NCBI GenBank assembly: GCA_902168245.1
Contig: CABHPA010000106.1
Location: forward strand, 1 to 53,933
Reading direction: 5' to 3'
Length of the DNA stretch: 53,933 nt
Source: Candidatus Melainabacteria bacterium
GTDB lineage: Bacteria > Cyanobacteriota > Vampirovibrionia > Vampirovibrionales > Vampirovibrionaceae
Positions 41,707-51,229 of this stretch are shown here, one piece after another (the first letter of the stretch is position 1; every line of letters starts with the position of its first letter). The position numbers and the translations under genes are program-made. The notes beneath the pieces are model-generated. The model was not told the DNA's origin and made no database searches. It saw nothing but the letters and a program-made list of their open reading frames with translations.

Positions 41707-42342
41707 ATGCTCTCATTCATTAAGGGAACCCTGGTTGGCAAATCGTATGAATCGCCCCGGGGCGCGTTTTTCCTGGTGGATGTGCATGGCATGGGCTTTG
41801 AGGTGCTGAGCAGCCAACGCTCCATCCAGAGCGGTCCCCAGCCGGGCGAGGCCGCGCAACTGTTTACCACCCTGATTGTGCGGGAAGACGCCATGTTTCT
41901 GGTGGGCTTCAACACCAAGGAAGAGCGGGATCTTTTCAACATCCTGCAAAGCGCCTCCGGGGTCGGCACAAAAGTAGCGCTTTCACTGCTTTCCGCGCTC
42001 TCGGTCTCAGAAATTGCACAGGCGGTCGTTTCCAACCAGCATGGCCTGCTAACCAAGGCCAAAGGCGTAGGCACCAAGCTGGCCCAAAAAATGACTCTGG
42101 AACTGAAAGACAAGATGATGAACTGGCGCTCCGCAGACTTTACGGTAGGCGCGCAGCCGGGACACGCCAGCCCCACCCGTAACGAAGCCTTTTTGGAAGC
42201 CGAATCCGTGCTGTTATCGCTGGGATATCAACCGGATGAAATCGTGCGCAGCTTTAAAGCCATTGAGCCGGAACTGGAGAGCGACGCCTCTTCTGAGGCC
42301 ATCTTGCGGGAATCCCTGCGCTGGCTGGCCCAAACGGTGTAA
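41707..42342 (+). CDS. ruvA: Holliday junction helicase subunit RuvA
   Basis: The 211-residue protein binds Holliday junctions and loads RuvB. It begins MLSFIKGTLVGK, has the two helix-hairpin-helix motifs (ASGVGTKVALSLLS and AKGVGTKLAQKMTLEL), and ends in the RuvB-binding domain (VLLSLGYQPDEIVRSFKAI). AGGAG lies eight bases upstream of the ATG. ruvB is not in the window. Confidence 0.97.
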   Translation: MLSFIKGTLVGKSYESPRGAFFLVDVHGMGFEVLSSQRSIQSGPQPGEAAQLFTTLIVREDAMFLVGFNTKEERDLFNILQSASGVGTKVALSLLSALSVSEIAQAVVSNQHGLLTKAKGVGTKLAQKMTLELKDKMMNWRSADFTVGAQPGHASPTRNEAFLEAESVLLSLGYQPDEIVRSFKAIEPELESDASSEAILRESLRWLAQTV

Positions 42343-42864
42343 AACGACCATTAGCCCCTTTTAGCCAAGCCTCCGCAAGAAAAAGCCTGGCCACAGTGGG
42401 GGCAGCCAGGGCAATGAGAGAAGGGAGATATTGAGAGAGCAACATCTCAGTGGGGTTAAAGCTGGGTGAACCCAAAACGGGCATTGTGCATGAAGCGCAT
42501 TACGGAAGATTCACTTAAAAGGCTTGGCCGCTCCTGATTCTTGGGTACACCTGTAGAAAAACTTGCGGCCTGCATTTGGTTCTAGGGACATCCTCCCATT
42601 TTCCGGGGAAATCCTGGGTAATATTGCCTAAAAGCGGTTAAAGCGAACCCCGGCTGGGCATAATACGATCATCACCTCACCCGTTTTTCAAAATTCGGTA
42701 TCAGCATGTTCCGCCCTTGCGGCGGCAAATCCCAAACGGCTGTCCCTCCTCAGCCCGGCGTTCCCTGTCTGGCTTCAATACAGGCGCATAGCGTCTTTTC
42801 GGATGTATTGCTTTGTAAAAACCGACTCAAGCTCGCCCGAAATCTGCCGATAAGTCCTCTAACA
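42343..42864. other. Non-coding gap after ruvA
   Basis: About 520 bases without a supported gene. The right part is in frame with the next gene back to an ATG at 42706 but looks unconserved. A CATAAT box at 42659-42664 could be a -10 element; no good -35 accompanies it. Confidence 0.4.
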
Positions 42865-43695
42865 ATGGATAGAGAACACATCCTTATGGCCCGTGACGAA
42901 CTTTCCAGCAACATCAAAAGCGCGGCTCACGCCGTAGGGCATCACAATTGCGGCCCAACCCAAGACAACGCTGCATTAACGGCAGAGTACACCCGCCATT
43001 ACAGCCAAATCAACCCGCTGTTACAGGGTGGCAAGCTGGATTTTCGCAGAATAGCTGAGCGGGCCGGGCTGAAGGAGCGCAAGGTTCGGGAGGTGATTCT
43101 TTTCCGGCTGCTGCCAGACAACATGGTACAGCTATTAGGCCGTAAAGAAGGCGTTTGCTTTATTTGCAGCAAAAAATTCCAGGAAACCGGCTTTCAGGAA
43201 CCACTTTGCCTGACTTGCCTGGGTATGATCAGCATGACCATTGGAGAGCTATACCCCGATGGCTGGGAGAGCAACGATTTATCCAGCGCCGCAAGCGCAC
43301 CCGCTCCCCCTAAAGCGGCTGGGACTACAGAATCCGCAGAACCAACAGAACCCATGATACCGTGGGGACAATACGAAACCGCGCTGCAAGAAATCAACCA
43401 ATATCGCGATCAATATGGCGTTCTGGAATCCGCAAGGGACAAGGCGGAAACGGAAGTTGCCATTGATGCGCCACAGGACGCCATGGAAAGCGCGCCCGCG
43501 TTTACCGAAATGAACCCCTCCGAACCAGCCAGCGAGGGTATCCCTTTGGAAACGGTCACTCGCCACGAAGCCCCGAATGACGTACTGCATCTGCTGAACC
43601 TGGATGACTCTCCAGAGGATGATTTTGCGTTTGCAGAAACATTCCACGAGCCGATTCGGCATTTCGGGTTTCAAAGAAGCAAGCCAAGGCGGTAA
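42865..43695 (+). CDS. HTH plus zinc-ribbon protein (YvyF-related)
   Basis: A protein of about 276 residues. An HTH-like stretch (LDFRRIAERAGLKERKVREVIL) is followed by a zinc ribbon with Cys pairs CFIC and CLTC. The rest is a long acidic, Glu/Pro/Ala-rich region without predicted fold. The same two modules occur in reverse order in the next gene, which resembles the YvyF/TIGR03826 flagellar-operon proteins. The start is uncertain: ATGs at 42706, 42865 and 42886 are in frame and none has a strong ribosome-binding site. No flagellar gene is nearby. Confidence 0.55.
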   Translation: MDREHILMARDELSSNIKSAAHAVGHHNCGPTQDNAALTAEYTRHYSQINPLLQGGKLDFRRIAERAGLKERKVREVILFRLLPDNMVQLLGRKEGVCFICSKKFQETGFQEPLCLTCLGMISMTIGELYPDGWESNDLSSAASAPAPPKAAGTTESAEPTEPMIPWGQYETALQEINQYRDQYGVLESARDKAETEVAIDAPQDAMESAPAFTEMNPSEPASEGIPLETVTRHEAPNDVLHLLNLDDSPEDDFAFAETFHEPIRHFGFQRSKPRR

Positions 43696-43698
43696 CGA

Positions 43699-44241
43699 AT
43701 GCCAGTAGCCAATTGCCCCAAGTGTGGAAAAGTGTTTCAGAAAACCCTGAATTCGCTTTGCCCCGGCTGCCATCAGAGCGCAATCGGGCAAACAGGGCTG
43801 GTATGCCAGTTTCTCCAAGGGCATCCTCGCCGTACCTTACAGGAGATCGCATCCGGTTGCAGTGTACCGATTCAGGATGTGGAAACCATGCTCTACAGCG
43901 GAAAACTGGGCAGCGTTGCTCATCTGATTATTTTCCACTGCCAGTCTTGCAGTCAGTTGATTCCCGCAATGGGGGCCAATGGGCGCTTCTGCCTGAATTG
44001 CGCGCAAAAACTGGAAAACAAGGGCGAAAGAAAGTTGCTGGTTCCTAAAAAAGAAGCGGTGAGTTCCCCGGTATCCATCGCTGCGTCTGCCGTTACCTCT
44101 GGAAAAGCGTCGCCGGTGCCGCCATCCGCCTTATCGTTACCGCCACAAGGGAAAATTCCTCCAACCCCGGTGGAACCAAAAGCAGAATCCGTAAGCTCCA
44201 GAGCGGATACTTACGGATTCACGCGTTATTCTGAGAAGTAG
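43699..44241 (+). CDS. Zinc-ribbon/HTH protein of the YvyF type
   Basis: The 180-residue protein starts PVANCPKCGKVF with a second pair in LCPGC, then an HTH-like segment (HPRRTLQEIASGCSVPIQDVETMLYSGKL), then another ribbon (CQSC, CLNC). The first 70 residues match the pattern of flagellar-operon protein TIGR03826/YvyF, which is linked to flagellar regulation in Firmicutes. The C-terminus is Pro/Ser-rich. It starts three bases after the previous stop with AAGGCGG six bases upstream, so the pair is one operon. Function here is unknown. Confidence 0.6.
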   Translation: MPVANCPKCGKVFQKTLNSLCPGCHQSAIGQTGLVCQFLQGHPRRTLQEIASGCSVPIQDVETMLYSGKLGSVAHLIIFHCQSCSQLIPAMGANGRFCLNCAQKLENKGERKLLVPKKEAVSSPVSIAASAVTSGKASPVPPSALSLPPQGKIPPTPVEPKAESVSSRADTYGFTRYSEK

Positions 44242-44248
44242 GCAAGAA

Positions 44249-44509
44249 CTAGGAAACGACCGGGACGATGCTGACCTTGGTCGAAGTTTTGCGGTAGCGC
44301 TCGAATTTCACGGCGCCAGGAACCAGGGCGAACAGGGTATCGTCACCGCCGCGGCCTACGTTGGTGCCGGGGTGGAACTTGGTGCCACGCTGACGGATCA
44401 GGATTTCACCAGCATTTACAACCTGGCCGCCAAAACGTTTTACGCCAAGGCGCTTAGACTCGCTGTCGCGTCCGTTTCTTGTTGAACCTACACCTTTTTT
44501 ATGTGCCAT
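44249..44509 (-). CDS. rpmA: 50S ribosomal protein L27
   Basis: The 86-residue protein begins [19 protein letters not shown] and has [16 protein letters not shown], both diagnostic of L27. The N-terminal tail reaches the peptidyl-transferase centre. No cleavable prepeptide of the Firmicute kind is present. GGAG lies 11 bases upstream. It follows rplU as in most bacteria. Confidence 0.98.
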   Translation of the reverse strand: MAHKKGVGSTRNGRDSESKRLGVKRFGGQVVNAGEILIRQRGTKFHPGTNVGRGGDDTLFALVPGAVKFERYRKTSTKVSIVPVVS

Positions 44510-44544
44510 AGCTGTTGTTCTCCAGTTTTAAATCTTGTGAAGGT

Positions 44545-44964
44545 CTACGCTTCGCTGCTTGCTTCTTCGGCTTGCGCTTTAGGAGCTGCCTTTTGGGAAG
44601 CTTTGGGCTTCTCGGCTGCAACAGCGGCGGTAGCAGGCTTGTCTTTCTTGCCGGGAAAGCTCAACCCTTCAATATGAATCTGGGTGAAGTCCTGGCGATG
44701 GCCGTTTTTGCGGCGGTAGCCTTTTTTGCAGCGCATTTTGTAAACCAGGATTTTGGGGCCGCGGGCGTGACGCAGAACCTTGGCTTTAACCGTAGCGCCA
44801 TCCACGAAAGGAGCGCCGACCAAGGACTCTTCACCGTCCACCACCATCAGGACATTGCCAATTTCAAAGACCTCGTCCACTTCCATGGAAAGCCGATCAA
44901 CGGTGACATAACGTCCTTCTTCAACCTGATATTGTTTTCCGTTCAAATCCACGATGGCTAACAT
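44545..44964 (-). CDS. rplU: 50S ribosomal protein L21
   Basis: The 139-residue protein has the L21 core from MLAIVDLNGKQYQVEEG to KKGYRRKNGHRQDFTQIHI. A C-terminal tail of about 35 residues rich in Ala, Lys, Glu and Pro is longer than usual. The ATG at 44964 is chosen from the conserved N-terminus; the frame is open further upstream but without homology. AAAGG lies about 11 bases before it. Confidence 0.96.
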   Translation of the reverse strand: MLAIVDLNGKQYQVEEGRYVTVDRLSMEVDEVFEIGNVLMVVDGEESLVGAPFVDGATVKAKVLRHARGPKILVYKMRCKKGYRRKNGHRQDFTQIHIEGLSFPGKKDKPATAAVAAEKPKASQKAAPKAQAEEASSEA

Positions 44965-45098
44965 TGTCGAAATACCTTTATTTGGGGGTCTAACCGTACG
45001 AGTCGAGGCACTTGTCACCGGGGTGACGGTCGAAGTGAGAGTTCACTATACCAACAGCAAAAACCCGTGTCAAATGCTCCGGGAAACCGGCCGGGGGG

Positions 45099-45129
45099 CC
45101 AAGGCCCGTCCTATTGGACAGGGCCTTGG
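45099..45129 (-). terminator. Hairpin over the rpsA stop codon
   Basis: CCAAGGCCC (45099-45107) and GGGCCTTGG (45121-45129) form a 9-bp stem whose loop contains the rpsA stop. There is no U-tract. It may attenuate read-through from rpsA into rplU-rpmA. Confidence 0.5.
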
Positions 45130-46190
45130 TATTCCAGCGTAATTTTGCGCTCACCGGCAAAGATGGAAACGATTTTAAAGACATAAGAATCGTTCAGGAA
45201 ATATTGTCTTCCGCTGTGATCGTAAGCGCAGTAAGCTTCCACACCGGGAGCCAGCTCGGCCAGCACACCGGAGTTCAGCAATTTGGAGATCCGCCCGTTG
45301 AGGACTTCGCCCACTTTAAACTGATCATGCACCGACTCCCAGGGATCCGGTTGCAGGCGCTTCAGGCTCAGGCTGATACGTTGCAGGTCGCGATCCACGG
45401 TCAACACGCGCACCGTGAGGCGTTCGCCCAGGGTCAGCACTTCGGAGGGATGCTGAATCCGGCGCCAGGTAATCTCAGACAGCGGCAGCAAACCGTCGAT
45501 GCCATTGATATCCACGAACACGCCGAAGTCGGTAATCTTTACGATCTCGCCTTCCACAATGTCGCCTTCGTTCAGCTTGCCGATGGTTTCGGCGCGCATT
45601 TTGGCTTTTTGCTCGAACACGGCTTCGCGGTGGCTGAGGATCAGCTTGTTTTTGTACTTATCCACTTCCAGAATTTTGGCAGGCAGCACATCGCCGATTA
45701 AATCGTGCAGGGTTTTAGCGACCCGCAGTTGACTGGCGGGGATAAAGCCTTTGAAACCAAAGATGTTGACGATGACACCACCCTTGGTGGTTCCGCTGAC
45801 AGTGGTTTCCACAATTTCGCGGGAATCGCGCAGTTCCATCAAGCGATCCCAGTTTTTCCACATATTCACCCGACGAATCGACAGGGTGTAGTGAGGACGG
45901 GTTTCATCCTGGCCGTCATGCTGGTTGAGCAGGAAAAGCTCGATGACTTGGCCGATTTGGTAGTTGGTGCGCAGGTCATCGGCACCGTAGCAGCCGGGAA
46001 CTTCTTTCATGGGAACAAAACCTTCGGACTTACCGCCGATATCGACCACCATGCCGTCTTTTTCCAGCTTCAAAATCTCTCCAACCACAATGGTTCCGGG
46101 TTTTAGAGCAGTCTCAAAGCTCTTTTCCAGAAGATCCGCGAAACTCTGCCGCATTTCTTCCGAGGTTTCCAACAAGGTAGTCATTCCCAC
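45111..46190 (-). CDS. rpsA: 30S ribosomal protein S1 (short form)
   Basis: The 359-residue protein has four S1 RNA-binding motifs (for example PGTIVVGEILKLEKDGMVVDIGGKSEGFVP and EGDIVEGEIVKITDFGVFVDINGIDGLLP regions). It is shorter than the six-domain proteobacterial S1 and closer to the cyanobacterial and Firmicute size. The GTG at 46190 has AAGGA ten bases upstream; the ATG at 46184 is the alternative. It lies 41 bases after ispH. Confidence 0.92.
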   Translation of the reverse strand: MGMTTLLETSEEMRQSFADLLEKSFETALKPGTIVVGEILKLEKDGMVVDIGGKSEGFVPMKEVPGCYGADDLRTNYQIGQVIELFLLNQHDGQDETRPHYTLSIRRVNMWKNWDRLMELRDSREIVETTVSGTTKGGVIVNIFGFKGFIPASQLRVAKTLHDLIGDVLPAKILEVDKYKNKLILSHREAVFEQKAKMRAETIGKLNEGDIVEGEIVKITDFGVFVDINGIDGLLPLSEITWRRIQHPSEVLTLGERLTVRVLTVDRDLQRISLSLKRLQPDPWESVHDQFKVGEVLNGRISKLLNSGVLAELAPGVEAYCAYDHSGRQYFLNDSYVFKIVSIFAGERKITLEYQGPVQ

Positions 46191-46231
46191 AATCAAAATT
46201 TCCTTTCTAACTAACTGCAACGGTTTTTAAC

Positions 46232-47152
46232 CTAGAGGGACTGGAGATAATCCAGCGCCTCCCGGATTAACCAGTCCGGCGTGGATGCGCCAGCGGTCAC
46301 TCCGACGATATCGGCCTTTTGCAAGGCCTCGCACCCTTCGAGTTCCTTATAGGTCTCGACATGGATGGTTTCTGTTCCCTGGGCCAAGCAAATTTCGGCC
46401 AGGTGTGTGGTATTGGAGCTGTTTTTGCCGCCAATCACCACCATAAAATCTACTTTTCCGGCCAGCTCCAGGGCGGAACTCTGGCGGAAATACGTGGCCG
46501 GACAGATGGTGTTGAACACCTTCAGCTCTTTGGCCACCTTGGAAAGCTCTTTGACCATCTCAAAGAAGTTCTCTTCCATCTGGGTAGTCTGGGAAACCAC
46601 ACCAATCCGGCGACGCGGCGCGTCTTTCAGCTTCTCGGCAATTTCTTCCACCTTGTTGATGGCCACAATTTTAGAACCCGGCACCCGTTGGGAATAGGCT
46701 TTAATGCCAATAATCTCAGGATGCTCCTCTTTACCCACAATTACCACGGTGTAGCCTTCTTCGGCCAATTGAATGGCCTTGTTCTGCACCAGGCGCACAT
46801 CGGGACAAGTGGCGTCAGAGACTTCAATCCCCTTGGATTCCGCTTCTTCCACCACTTCGGGTGGGGCGCCGTGGGTACGAATGACGCACATGCCACCCTG
46901 CGGCACTTCATCCAGGGAATTCACGGTAATAATGCTTTTGGCATTCAGGTGATCAATCACCTGCTGGTTGTGGATTAGCTGCCCCAACACATAAACAGGC
47001 TTATCGCTGGCTTCCCCAACTGCCAGAGTCTTATCGACGGCTTTTTGAACCCCGTGACAAAAGCCGGAATGCTCTGCCACCAGAATGGTTTTGGCCTTTT
47101 TATTTTGGAGGACGGGAGTGTGGCTATCCAAGTCTGGATACAAACCTTTCAT
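46232..47152 (-). CDS. ispH: 4-hydroxy-3-methylbut-2-enyl diphosphate reductase
   Basis: The 306-residue iron-sulfur enzyme makes IPP and DMAPP in the last MEP step. The cluster Cys are Cys32 (EHSGFCHGV), Cys116 (DATCPDV) and Cys217 (NTICPAT). The catalytic Glu lies in QTTQMEENF and the SSNTTHLAEI motif binds substrate. In many Clostridia ispH and rpsA are fused; here they are adjacent and separate in one operon. Confidence 0.97.
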   Translation of the reverse strand: MKGLYPDLDSHTPVLQNKKAKTILVAEHSGFCHGVQKAVDKTLAVGEASDKPVYVLGQLIHNQQVIDHLNAKSIITVNSLDEVPQGGMCVIRTHGAPPEVVEEAESKGIEVSDATCPDVRLVQNKAIQLAEEGYTVVIVGKEEHPEIIGIKAYSQRVPGSKIVAINKVEEIAEKLKDAPRRRIGVVSQTTQMEENFFEMVKELSKVAKELKVFNTICPATYFRQSSALELAGKVDFMVVIGGKNSSNTTHLAEICLAQGTETIHVETYKELEGCEALQKADIVGVTAGASTPDWLIREALDYLQSL

Positions 47153-47293
47153 TTGAGATTTCCTGCGACCAGACGGGGAAAAGAGGATTTTTTAACCAAG
47201 CCCAGCACAGGATGCGCATTGCTGCTCATTAATATGTAGTACAAAAGCACTTAGAAAATCAACCCTTTTTGGGAAACGCCCCGCAAGGCCAAG

Positions 47294-47302
47294 TGTTATA
47301 AT
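47294..47302 (+). promoter_or_regulatory. Extended -10 promoter of the sigma factor gene
   Basis: TGTTATAAT is a perfect TATAAT with the TGN extension. No -35 is seen, as expected for extended -10 promoters. The predicted start near 47309 leaves a leader of about 35 bases containing AGAGGA. Confidence 0.65.
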
Positions 47303-47343
47303 TCCTATTACTATATATATCGGAGAGTAGAGGAAACGTCATT

Positions 47344-48156
47344 GTGAGTGGCCCATCAACCAGAGCCTCGTCCGAGGATATCTTTTCATCCGAGTTGGAC
47401 GAGATGCTGCATCGCTATCTGGTGACGGATCTGGACGCCCAGAGCCGGGAAAAGCTTCGCGACCAGATTGTGGCCAGGGTCATGCCTTACGTCAAGAAAA
47501 TCGCTTACGGGTTGGCCCGCAGAAGCACCGACCCGGTGGAGGATCTGGTGCAGGTGGGCAATATCGGCCTCCTCAAAGCCGTAGAGAAGTTTAATCCGCT
47601 GGTGGGCAGCAGCTTTAAAACCTACGCCACCTACTTTATTACCGGCGAAATCCGCCATTATCTGCGCGACAAGACCGCCATGATTAAAGCCCCCCGCCAG
47701 ATGTACGAGCTGTACTACCGCATCAACCAGATTGTGCATAAACTTACCGAGCAACTGGGCCGCACCCCCACCGATCTTGAAATCGCCGAGGAACTGCAAT
47801 GCCCGGTGAACAAGATTACCCAGGCGCAAGACATCGAGCGCAGGCGCTTGCCGGTTTCGCTGGATCAGTTTTTGGTCAACGAAAGCGGCGGCAACGAAAC
47901 CGTTTACATGGAACGGCTAGTAGACCAGAACCAGACCGAATTCACCGAAACCCACGAAAACAAAATGGTGGTGGAACGGGCAATGCACAGCCTGAAGGAA
48001 GATTTGCGGGACGTGGTGCGCATGACCTATTACGAAGACCTGAGCCAGACGGAAATCGCCGAACGCCTGGGGATTTCGCAAATGCAGGTCAGTCGCCGAC
48101 TGCGCAAGGCGCTGGAACTGCTTTCCAAAAACCTGCAAGCGGACAAACCCGCCTAA
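47344..48156 (+). CDS. RNA polymerase sigma factor, SigB/SigF-like group 3
   Basis: The 270-residue sigma-70-family protein has region 2 (DLVQVGNIGLLKAVEKFNP, with FKTYATYFITGEIRHYLRDKT), region 3, and region 4 with HTH (LSQTEIAERLGISQMQVSRRLRKAL). Length and lack of region 1 place it with SigB/SigF/SigG stress or developmental factors. The GTG start has GAGG about 11 bases upstream. No anti-sigma or anti-anti-sigma gene is adjacent. It may control some of the unusual promoters here, but no link is shown. Confidence 0.92.
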   Translation: MSGPSTRASSEDIFSSELDEMLHRYLVTDLDAQSREKLRDQIVARVMPYVKKIAYGLARRSTDPVEDLVQVGNIGLLKAVEKFNPLVGSSFKTYATYFITGEIRHYLRDKTAMIKAPRQMYELYYRINQIVHKLTEQLGRTPTDLEIAEELQCPVNKITQAQDIERRRLPVSLDQFLVNESGGNETVYMERLVDQNQTEFTETHENKMVVERAMHSLKEDLRDVVRMTYYEDLSQTEIAERLGISQMQVSRRLRKALELLSKNLQADKPA

Positions 48157-48201
48157 CCCAATTGTTTCGTCCCGCCATGCCAAGCATAGAGAGAAGCCAC
48201 C

Positions 48202-49224
48202 GTGTTGGATCCCGCCCTGCAACCCATCGTCATGATCCTGACCTTTGTGGTGGGCCTGTGCATCGGCAGCTTCCTGAACGTGATGGGCCTGCGCCTGCTG
48301 GCGAACGAGGATTTCATCCTGCCCGCCTCCCATTGCCCCAAGTGTAAAACCCCGCTGCGCCCCATCGATAATATTCCGGTGCTGAGTTATTTATTGCTGG
48401 GCGGCAAATGCCATGCCTGCAAACAGCCCATCAGCATCCAGTACCCGCTGATTGAGCTGGCCACCGGCATCCTGTTCTGCATGATCGTCTGGCAGTTTGG
48501 GCTAAGCTGGCAAACCCTGTTTCTGCTGTTCATGATTTCCCAGCTGATCGTGATTTTTATTACCGATTTGCTGGATAAATCCATTTACGAGATTAATTCG
48601 CTGACTTTAATTCCGGTGGGCATTGTGTACAACCTGCTGAACCTGGGCCATGTACCGGGCAGTTTCCCACTGGACTTGGGCGCGCTGGTTATTCATATTC
48701 CCAACGCCCTCATTTCCGCATTCATGGGCATTGCGATCGCGTTTATTTTCTTTGAGGGCATGATCCTGCTCTCACTCATCTGCTTTGGCACCGATGGCTT
48801 CGGGCATGGGGACACCCACCTGATGATGGGAGTGGGCGCGTTTTTAGGCTGGCCGCTTACAGTGTTGGCCTTAATTTTAGGCTTTTTCGCCCAGACCATT
48901 CCGGCCATCCCCATGCTGGTCATTCAATGGATTCGAAACAAGCAATATGTCTCGCTGGCGTCCGGCTCGGTCGCCCTCATCTGCGGCACCGCCCCTCTGC
49001 TGTTAATGAACATGGGACTTTCACCGGAATTAAGGATGGGAATCAGCCTGGCTTGCCTGGTAGCCTCTCTCATCGCGCTGATTGTGTTCCTGCGGCAGGT
49101 TAAAAGCGCGCAGACTTATACCTATTTGCCACTTGGCCCGGCCTTGATTATCGGCGTCATCGTCGCCCTGTTCTGGGGCAACCAGATGATTGACGCTTAC
49201 CACCGCTACTCCTTCCCGCATTGA
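48202..49224 (+). CDS. pilD: Prepilin peptidase (A24A)
   Basis: The 340-residue membrane protease cleaves and N-methylates prepilins. It has the N-terminal cytoplasmic zinc loop with two Cys pairs (HCPKCKTPL and CHACKQP). The first catalytic Asp is in ITDLLDKSIYEI and the second is in the GxGD motif GHGDTHLMMG. About eight hydrophobic spans are visible. Likely substrates in this window are the Flp pilin (27992) and the type IV-like prepilin (23379), since no TadV is encoded near the Tad operon. The start is GTG with GAGAAG upstream. Confidence 0.93.
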   Translation: MLDPALQPIVMILTFVVGLCIGSFLNVMGLRLLANEDFILPASHCPKCKTPLRPIDNIPVLSYLLLGGKCHACKQPISIQYPLIELATGILFCMIVWQFGLSWQTLFLLFMISQLIVIFITDLLDKSIYEINSLTLIPVGIVYNLLNLGHVPGSFPLDLGALVIHIPNALISAFMGIAIAFIFFEGMILLSLICFGTDGFGHGDTHLMMGVGAFLGWPLTVLALILGFFAQTIPAIPMLVIQWIRNKQYVSLASGSVALICGTAPLLLMNMGLSPELRMGISLACLVASLIALIVFLRQVKSAQTYTYLPLGPALIIGVIVALFWGNQMIDAYHRYSFPH

Positions 49225-49443
49225 AGTCGGTAATCCGGGATACAGGGGATGTTACAGGGGAGCGACAGGCTAAACCGCCAGAAGAGACGCTGACATGTCA
49301 TAGGAGCGTTCGCTTCTCATCCATTAGCGGCGGCTAATAGCCTGTTAATAGCCGAATGGCCGTTGTGTATTCATCTTAAAAGGCGCAGACTAGAGGTCTG
49401 ATTGCAAGCTCTCACATCTTGCCGAACCCCTAAGGAAAGCCCC

Positions 49444-49623
49444 ATGAATAACCTGTGCCTCTTTTGCAAGCAACCCCTTTTAATAGATTTTGTACTAGGC
49501 GCAAAGGTAAGCCTGAGAGAACGCATTTGCGAATCTTGCTGGCATGTGCTGGATAAATCCCCCGCTCCGCTCAATCTAAAAATAGTACCCATACCCGCCA
49601 GCATCGAACTACCCCATTTTTAA
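49444..49623 (+). CDS. Zinc-finger mini-protein, 59 residues
   Basis: The protein has two Cys pairs, CLFC and CESC, about 24 residues apart, fitting one zinc knuckle. The C-terminus is hydrophobic and Pro/Ile-rich. AAGGAA lies about six bases before the ATG. It ends 15 bases before the next zinc-finger gene, so both are probably one transcript. No function is known. Confidence 0.6.
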   Translation: MNNLCLFCKQPLLIDFVLGAKVSLRERICESCWHVLDKSPAPLNLKIVPIPASIELPHF

Positions 49624-49638
49624 AAAGGAGGGCTAGTC

Positions 49639-49935
49639 ATGTCTCCAACGCCCAGCCAGCTCTATACCTGCTCCTTATGTCACCAGAATTTCACGCCGAC
49701 CTCTAACGAGGCGGTTTTTAACGCCTCCCAGGACTACCCGGATATGCTCTGCCCTGCCTGCCAGGATATGAAAACCCACAAACGGGGTAGCGGACGCGAC
49801 CAAGAGCAAAGCGCCGTTCAATACGGGCCATGCCCGGTCTGTGGCAGCCAAACCGAATATTTCCCCATGACCAAGGGGCAGCATACCGTGTACTGCCCGC
49901 AATGCAGCCGTTCTTACTCCTCTTCATCCTATTAG
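49639..49935 (+). CDS. Small zinc-ribbon protein, 98 residues
   Basis: The protein contains four Cys pairs (CSLC, CPAC, CPVC, CPQC), enough for two zinc ribbons, joined by a charged linker and ending in a Ser-rich tail (SYSSSSY). AAGGAGG lies six bases before the ATG, a strong ribosome-binding site. It is in tandem with another zinc mini-protein. The role is unknown; nucleic-acid or protein binding is likely from the fold. Confidence 0.65.
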   Translation: MSPTPSQLYTCSLCHQNFTPTSNEAVFNASQDYPDMLCPACQDMKTHKRGSGRDQEQSAVQYGPCPVCGSQTEYFPMTKGQHTVYCPQCSRSYSSSSY

Positions 49936-50038
49936 AAAACCCTTAGGTCTCAAGCCAGCGAAGGGGATCAATTCCCCCCTCACTCCCATCATGAAAGCGG
50001 GAGGAAGGGGGAAAGCTCATGATTCCACGGGAGGGATA

Positions 50039-51112
50039 CTACAGTTTTACCCGTCCGCCGCGCTCCCGGTTCAGGTGAATGGTGTCCACAAAGCGAACCA
50101 CGCCGGATTTATAGGCCATAATCAGGCTGTGCGTACGCGCGCCGTTACCGAAATAGCTGACGCCCTTCAGCGTGTCGCCCGTGGTAATACCGGCGGCGGC
50201 AAACACAATCTCGTCGGAAGGCGCCAAGTCCTCGGTGTAATACACCCGATCTTCAGACAAATCGATGCCCATTTTGGATGCGCGTTTCTTTTCCTCTTCG
50301 TTCCGCCAGCGCAAGCGGGCCTGAATCTCCCCGCCCAGGCACTTGATGGCGGCGGAAGTCAGCACCGCTTCCGGCGCGCCCCCGGTTCCCATGACGGCAT
50401 GAATGCCGCTGCCAATCAGCGCGGCGGAAACGGCAGGCATTAAATCCCCGTCGCTAATCAGTTTAATGCGCGCCCCCGCTTCCCGCACATCGCGAATCAA
50501 CTGCTCGTGCCGGGGCCGATCCAGAATGACAATGGTCAAATCCTGTACGTCCCGGTTCAGGCTCATCGCTAGAATGCTCAGGTTGTATTTTACCGGCGCG
50601 TTAATATCCACTTTGCCTTTGGCATCCGGCCCCACCACCAGCTTTTCCATATAGGTGTCCGGCGCATGGAACAAACCGCCCTTGGGGGCCAGCGCCAACG
50701 TGGCCACCGCGCCCGGCAAGCCGTGGGCCACCAGGTTGGTACCTTCCAGCGGGTCCACAGCAATGTCTACTTCGGGCATACCGGGTTCGCACAGGCCCAC
50801 TTTCTCGCCAATATAGAGCATGGGGGCTTCATCCCGCTCGCCTTCGCCAATCACGATGGTACCGTTCACCTGCACATCGCTCAGGTAACGCCGCATGGCG
50901 GTTACGGCGGCCTCATCGGCCCCGTCCCGCTTGCCGGTGCCCATCAGCCGACCGGCGGCCAAAGCGGCAGCTTCCACCACACCCAGCACTTCGCGGGACA
51001 AGGCTCGCTCGGAAGACTGCTCCGCCCGACTCTCATCCGATGGCCCCAGATTCAACGCCTCATCCGCCATAAAACTCCGCTCCAATAAAGCCGTTTCTTC
51101 AAACTGTTGCAT
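50039..51112 (-). CDS. glpX: Class II fructose-1,6-bisphosphatase (GlpX type)
   Basis: The 357-residue metal-dependent phosphatase hydrolyses fructose 1,6-bisphosphate in gluconeogenesis; cyanobacterial relatives also use sedoheptulose bisphosphate. Motifs include [24 protein letters not shown] (metal and substrate) and [11 protein letters not shown]. The N-terminus is about 25 residues longer than in enterobacterial GlpX. The ATG has AGAGGGG nine bases upstream. Confidence 0.95.
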   Translation of the reverse strand: MQQFEETALLERSFMADEALNLGPSDESRAEQSSERALSREVLGVVEAAALAAGRLMGTGKRDGADEAAVTAMRRYLSDVQVNGTIVIGEGERDEAPMLYIGEKVGLCEPGMPEVDIAVDPLEGTNLVAHGLPGAVATLALAPKGGLFHAPDTYMEKLVVGPDAKGKVDINAPVKYNLSILAMSLNRDVQDLTIVILDRPRHEQLIRDVREAGARIKLISDGDLMPAVSAALIGSGIHAVMGTGGAPEAVLTSAAIKCLGGEIQARLRWRNEEEKKRASKMGIDLSEDRVYYTEDLAPSDEIVFAAAGITTGDTLKGVSYFGNGARTHSLIMAYKSGVVRFVDTIHLNRERGGRVKL

Positions 51113-51229
51113 ACTATATTACCCCTCTTTTATGTTCCACAACCGATTGGAATTTAAATTGGATTGAAGCCCGAATCTTAGCAAAAGCCCCCTTCCCTGT
51201 CTCTAGCCAATCGCAGGTTTTTGCATGCA

